From contig VXBM01000042.1 in assembly GCA_013400155.1 (NCBI GenBank), positions 1,129,282-1,193,281 on the forward strand: a stretch of DNA of 64,000 nt, read 5' to 3'. This document shows, piece after piece, positions 56,101 through 62,100 of this stretch (position 1 is its first letter; every line of letters begins with the position of its first letter). Position numbers and translations under genes: made by a program. The notes under the pieces are model-generated. The model had not been told where the DNA came from, did no database searches, and worked only from the letters and a program-made list of their open reading frames with translations. The DNA is from Helopsaltes ochotensis (Eukaryota; Chordata; Aves; Passeriformes; Locustellidae).

Positions 56101-59100
56101 CCTTTGCCACTAGCCATAATTAGCAGCTGTATTTAATGACCTTTGATTAGAAAGAGTTCACCAAACCTGAGAGTAAGTGGACTATACTCTTACAGGCCTC
56201 ACTTCAAGGAAGCATGTAACACACACTGAGCAGCAGCATGAGTCAGAAGTCTGACTACTACACCTAACATGCATTTTGCTGTGGGCAGGGCACCTTTGCA
56301 GTGGGAGACCCTCTATCCCACACCATGAACAAAATAACAAGGTTAGAGTACCCAGAGGATGAGGCACTTAGCAAGGCGTGGTCTAACATGGCATTAAGCA
56401 GCACTGACACCAATCCCTGTTGCAGTTTACCCTGTTGGTGATGTATGAATTGCCAATTCATTTCTGGCAAGCTTGGGAGCCCACCATGTTCCTGAGTCCT
56501 GGTCAAAACAAAATTCTTAATAAGTTCCTTTAAACATTTAATCTTTCAATAACATCCAGAGTCCAAATCTCAAGTCCATTACACAGGAAATTTAACCAAC
56601 CTGTTACAAATGCCAGGTCTGTAAAACGGCAACTGTTGATCTGGTAGAATGAGATAATTTTGGATAGCTTATTTTAATGCAGTCTGCAAGGACTGGGTTG
56701 AGATCACAATATATTTTTCTCCAGTCCTCAACTGGCTGATGGATAATAACACATTTCATTCAGTTTCATTATATCCTAAGCTCAAATCAGTATCTAGGAA
56801 TGAAAGACAGCTAATGTCTCCCACTTGTAATTTCACCCTGTAATGTAATATAGATGCTACACTACAATGAAATAATATTGGAAATTATTAGAATTTCATG
56901 TACTAAAAATACATTCAGGAAGAATTTTCAGAGTTGCAGATTTTCAGTTGAAAAGTTCTGCCCTCAAAAAAATAAAAAACTTCTGAAAAGTCTAGCAGTA
57001 ATATTAACATATAACTGTGTGATTAACAGCCATGGCTTTCAAAGGCTTTATTGGAGTTCTCACATTTTATCCACAGAGTCTGGTGTGTCTGTCTGTCAGC
57101 AGAGAGATGCCCAAAGGAAAAGGTCCACAAGGGAAAAGGATCACCTTGAAAGTGGCCAAAAATTCAGTCCGAGTAGCTTTTAATGGAAGGCGCCGTCTTG
57201 ACTTAAGCAAAATGGGCATTGCCACCTTCCCCAAGTGCATTCTGGAGCTGGCTGATGTGGAGGAACTTGATTTGAGCAGAAACATGTTAAGAAAGATTCC
57301 AAACATCATTGAGAAGTTCCAGAATCTGATGTGGCTGGACCTGCACAGTAATCAGCTTGATGAGCTGCCTGCAGCAATAGGCACACTTAAGAACCTTACT
57401 TACCTGAATTTATGCAACAACAAGTTAACCACAAAAGGTCTACCAGAAGAGTTGACCCTTCTCAAGAACCTGCGTACTCTCAACCTTGGCTTGAACTGTC
57501 TTGAGACTATTCCCACCACTCTTGGGACCCTGAGGGAACTTATTGAGCTAGGTCTCTTTGACAACTCCTTGACCCTCATTCCGAAGAGCGTGAAAAAGCT
57601 CCCCAAGCTTGAGAGACTGAACGTAAAAAGAAACCCTTTACCAGAATTTGCAGAGGAAGAGGAGCCAATTGACACCGTTAAACGCATAGAATCGCTTTAC
57701 TTAGTAGAAAAGAAAGACCTGTGCACTTCCTGTCTGGAGACGTGCCAGGGTGAGAGGGACGAGCTGCACAAGTTGGAGGAAATGACACCTGGCCCCTCAA
57801 ATAGGCCAAGTTTCCCTTCACTCACTACACCAAATTCTACTGCAATGGATAACCAAGAAGAATGGAGAATAAAAGATGATGATCCTTGAAATATACCAAG
57901 GCACTCTACAGACCATATTCCATGAAGTCAAGCCCAAGGAAATAAAAAGCTGACCTGCCTCCTCCTCTGTTTTTTTGCAGTTCTGCATCTTTAAAGATCA
58001 GCTTCATTTTAGAAGCAGATCTCTGTGGTCTCTAAAATGAAAATCAGAACAACTAAACCAGATGTGCATTTGGAAAAGGCTGTTTGCATCTGGGCCTGTC
58101 CCTACAACTTGTTCTCCGTATTTAGGCTTTCTGGGGTCTTTTGTGTGTGCGGTGTCCAATAAAAGGATCTTTTAAAAAATAGTTTTTTCTAGTAAATCCA
58201 TTCCCATCACTAAGCCCCAAATATTATTTCTGTTCATTTTCACAGGGTGAGACAGAGTTGAACTAGTCCCAGTAAATACCATTTGGAGGAAAAGGCAAAG
58301 ACCTGGGAACCTTCTGCTGCTAGTGGCTGCCACCAAGCTCTCAGAGTCTCAAAAAGGCACTGTCACTGTAGGAACTGCAAACCTATTCCAATTCAGCAGA
58401 GGCAGCAAACACAAGTGTTATGCTCAGGAGTAACTAAGCAGTACAAACACAACGCTTAGAGATAGATAACCAGTGATCCTGGTTGCCATCAAGGGGCCAG
58501 ATTCTGCAAGTTCTTAGGGATTTTGAGTGCTCTACCTAGGTGCAGCAATCTCCAAGTTGCACAACACAAACAGCAGGACTGTACAACATGTACAACAGGA
58601 GTATACAATATTCATAGTGTTTTGTTGGCCTCTGAGTCTCTCTCCATGGAAGATGTAGAAGGGGTAGAAACAATATTTGTCTTTTTAAGGGTCCCAGGCT
58701 TATCACTTAAGCAGTGACTAAAGTGATTAAGAGAAGAAGAGTCACTGTCTTCTAAAATACAAGAGTCAACTTCTGAATTGATGAAGTCAGGTCTGGTATC
58801 CCCACAGCACTTTTAGCTTTCTGTTGACATGTACATATGCACATGTGCACTTGAGCACACACATTCACTTCTGAAAACACATCCTTAGGGCAGAGAGTGC
58901 TGACATCCTGCAAATAGCAATATACAGGGACAAGCAATGAGCAGATTATAAAAGCACTCAAGCATGACATGAGAAGGGCTGCCAGTGGCCATAATCACCT
59001 ATGGTGACAGCAAACATTTAAGTATATTTGAATGAAGAATAAAGTACCAGCCAGGAGCACTTTATTTTTTAAATGACTACAGTTGAGCCTGGGAGTCAGA

Positions 59101-62100
59101 ACTCCTGTGTATTTGTCTATGGACTAGGTGGAAAAATAGATAAGGGATTTCCCAGAAATTCTGTTACCTCAATGTCATATGATGCATCAAACTAGCAGTT
59201 TCTTCTTTCTATGCTTCAACTGTGCAATTATTAATAGTGTGTTTGGGCAAAGAATTTAGTCTGGCCTGCCTCCTTGTCTCAGGTATGGCAAGAAAAGCTG
59301 GAAAGCTGTGGAAGTTGACCATCGTCCCCCTAGATGGGGAAGGAACCCCAAGTGCTGCTTTTGAAATTTTCTAACTCTGAACCAGCTCCACAATTCAAAC
59401 AAGGGAAAAGTAAACTCATCAAGTCCTCAGTCCGTTGGTTCTGACTGGTAAAGAGAAGCACACCTGCTGAGGTAATTTTCTTTAACTGTCCACTTTTACA
59501 TAGCTTTTCTGGCTTCAATAATTTGGCAGTGATTATAGTAAATGTTACATTTATTTTATTTTCAATTCATGCTCTAACATGGTCCAGCCAAAGCTATGCC
59601 AAATGTCCTTTATGTTCTCAGACTAAGTTGCATAAAGTCTTCTCTCAGCCAGTGGAGAAAAACTGAAGGCAGAGCCTTACTGGGTTTCAGAAAAGGCTAC
59701 TTTAGACCTAGGCATGCAGCCTATCTCAAATTCTGAGATTAACCACGACTCAAGTGTTTCTTCCAATCACCACCAGCCCAGTTAATGCCCAAATTTCTTG
59801 ATGCTCTAATGCATCCTCTCTCAAGACATTCACACCTCTTGAGCTCCCAGCAAGCAGGGGGAAAGGAAATGCTAGAGTGAGTTACTGTTTACACAGAACA
59901 GATATCACGCCCCACAGCCAGCCATCACCTCCAGCATAGGCTAGGCTCTAGCTGGAGCTGGCTCCATACTGCACTGATACTTTTAGTTGATGACTGCAGC
60001 TCGGGTGAAAATGCTCACTTACAAGATGGGTAATGATCTGCAACAGGCAAACTGGAAATTAAAATGGGTATAGCTGATATAGGCTACAACAACTCAGGGG
60101 TAATGTGCACCTCAGGTCTCAACACCATTCCAGCCTTAGCAATCATTCCAGAGCACACCAATTAGGCACTTAGGGGTGCGTTCCTCAGATAACCAAATTG
60201 AGATAAATTACAGTAACTCATGGTATGCATGACACATTCTCTCAAGCACCTCCCACTAGGAGAAAACTTTTTTCCTGCGATGGTAAATCTGAGGGACAAG
60301 TAAGAACCTCCACTGTGCAGCTAATACAACAAGACAAAATATCCATGTGTACATCACTGTCTGCCCTAAGCACACAATGAAGAGGTCGGTATGCAAAAGT
60401 ATTATGGATTAGCTCTGTCCTCAACTCACTGTCTCTTTCCACAGTAACCATCTGTGTAGAGTTTACCAATAAAGTGATATTAAGGAGGTAATAATTATTA
60501 ATCATATATGCACAGTCATTTTTTTGACACTCATCTTCATACTGTGATGAAATATGCTAGAATGCTTTTTGAAGGTCTGGTGACACCTTTGAATCTTTAA
60601 AAGGAGGGATACAAATATAGTTATATTTCTGCATGCTTTTTTATGGTGCAACTTATTCACATAATTGCACTTATTACAGTTCTCCAATGTTTCCTATGTT
60701 TTACCTTATATTTAGGGATTCTTCTGTTATCCCCTTCGACTTCAAAGCAGGTTGGAAAGAGCAAAATCTATAGGAGATATGAAAGGTCACATTGTAGTTA
60801 TGCAAATGGTTATTAGGACATATTATATATCTATATAATGCTGTGTCCTCACAACTTTCTTCAGGAAGCCACAGCATTGCCCTGAGACTCTAACCTAGGA
60901 CAAAGCTGTAAGACAAGAGGCAAAAGCATATTAAAAAGCATCTAATATTAAGGAGTTGCTATGTGCTGGATAAAAGCAGTTTCTTTCCCTAACAGAACTT
61001 TGAATTTACACACAGGGTTACAGACTTTTTGGTTTAAGGTGCTAATAAAGTCAGAGAATAAGAATCCACTCAGACATTTATTTAGGAAAAAAGCACCAAC
61101 CCTCATCTCAGCCATTCATGTTTACATTTGCTGTGAGTTTATGATGTCAGACAAACTATACCCTTAATATGTATAGTTTTGGTGACCTTCAGCTGAGGAT
61201 CATAACCTTGTCTTTAACTGCCTTTGAAAGGTTCCCCCAAGAGATACTTGTCAGAACTCAAAGACAGCAAAAATCAGGGCTGGCTCTGGGGCAGATCCTG
61301 GTGATTTTAAGAAGCCACACTATGTAGCTTGTTTGGAAAAGAAGAACAGATAAATCTGCCCTTTTTAATGCAATGCTTCAATAGGGATTGTTCAGAGATT
61401 TCAGGAGTAGAAGGAATTGTTACAATTCTTTAGAAATTAACAGTACCAATGCTCAGTTTGGGCTGCAGAATTTAGTACAGGAAGCACTAGTACTGAAGTG
61501 GATTTTCTTGTGTAAAGGCCAGTGAATGCAATCCTGATATAATGGCCAGAACTGCAGTAGATAATAACATGCAAGAAAACAAAGTGCAAATTAATCACTT
61601 CAAAGTCTTACATTCAAGTTCCATTAAATGAGACAAGCACATAAGGAGAATTTTTTTTTTAAATGCCATCATTAAAAGTTAACTATGCAAAGATAAAGTC
61701 GGAAAGACAAAAATATATTATTCCTAAAGAATCTAGTGATACTATGAGGGTAGGAAGAAAGCAGGAAGAAAGCTTCTTTCACCCAGTACTGTGAGGTGAG
61801 GTGCTCTCATCTCAGTGGAAGGAAGGAAAAAGCTAGTCAAAATTTCCTAGGATGCAGGGACACACAACACACCACTGGGTTCTAGAAAAGTCCTACACAT
61901 TAGATCCCTTAATAAATCAATGGCTACATAGTGCTCCAAAGTGTTCACAGGTCAGCAAAAGGAAAATTTCACAGCTAAAGTGTAACCCATTTAAAAGCCC
62001 AAGGAAAAAATGGAAAAAAAAAACTCCTGCAGCAACACAACACAGACAACTGACACCAAGATAAATCAGGGTCCTGTACCAGGAGCATCACCAGGAGGAT

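Larger units (their letters stand above)
47981..60704 (-). other. WDFY4: WDFY4 12.7-kb intron that hosts LRRC18
   Basis: The largest intron wholly in the window, separating the PH-like exons from the BEACH exons. It contains an LTR-type repeat at 48693-49262 and the antisense gene LRRC18 at 57107-57889. A short GC-richer segment near 54680-54800 has no recognisable content. Otherwise no exon or RNA gene was seen. Confidence 0.75.

Noticed and set aside
57032..57106. Upstream in-frame ATG extending LRRC18 to 285 residues
   Set aside because: The extra N-terminus is hydrophobic and unlike the family; a likely splice acceptor lies between it and the conserved start.
58829..58854. Alternating purine-pyrimidine run (ACATGTACATATGCACATG type), considered as Z-DNA-forming or a regulatory site
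   Set aside because: Too short and imperfect to claim a function.
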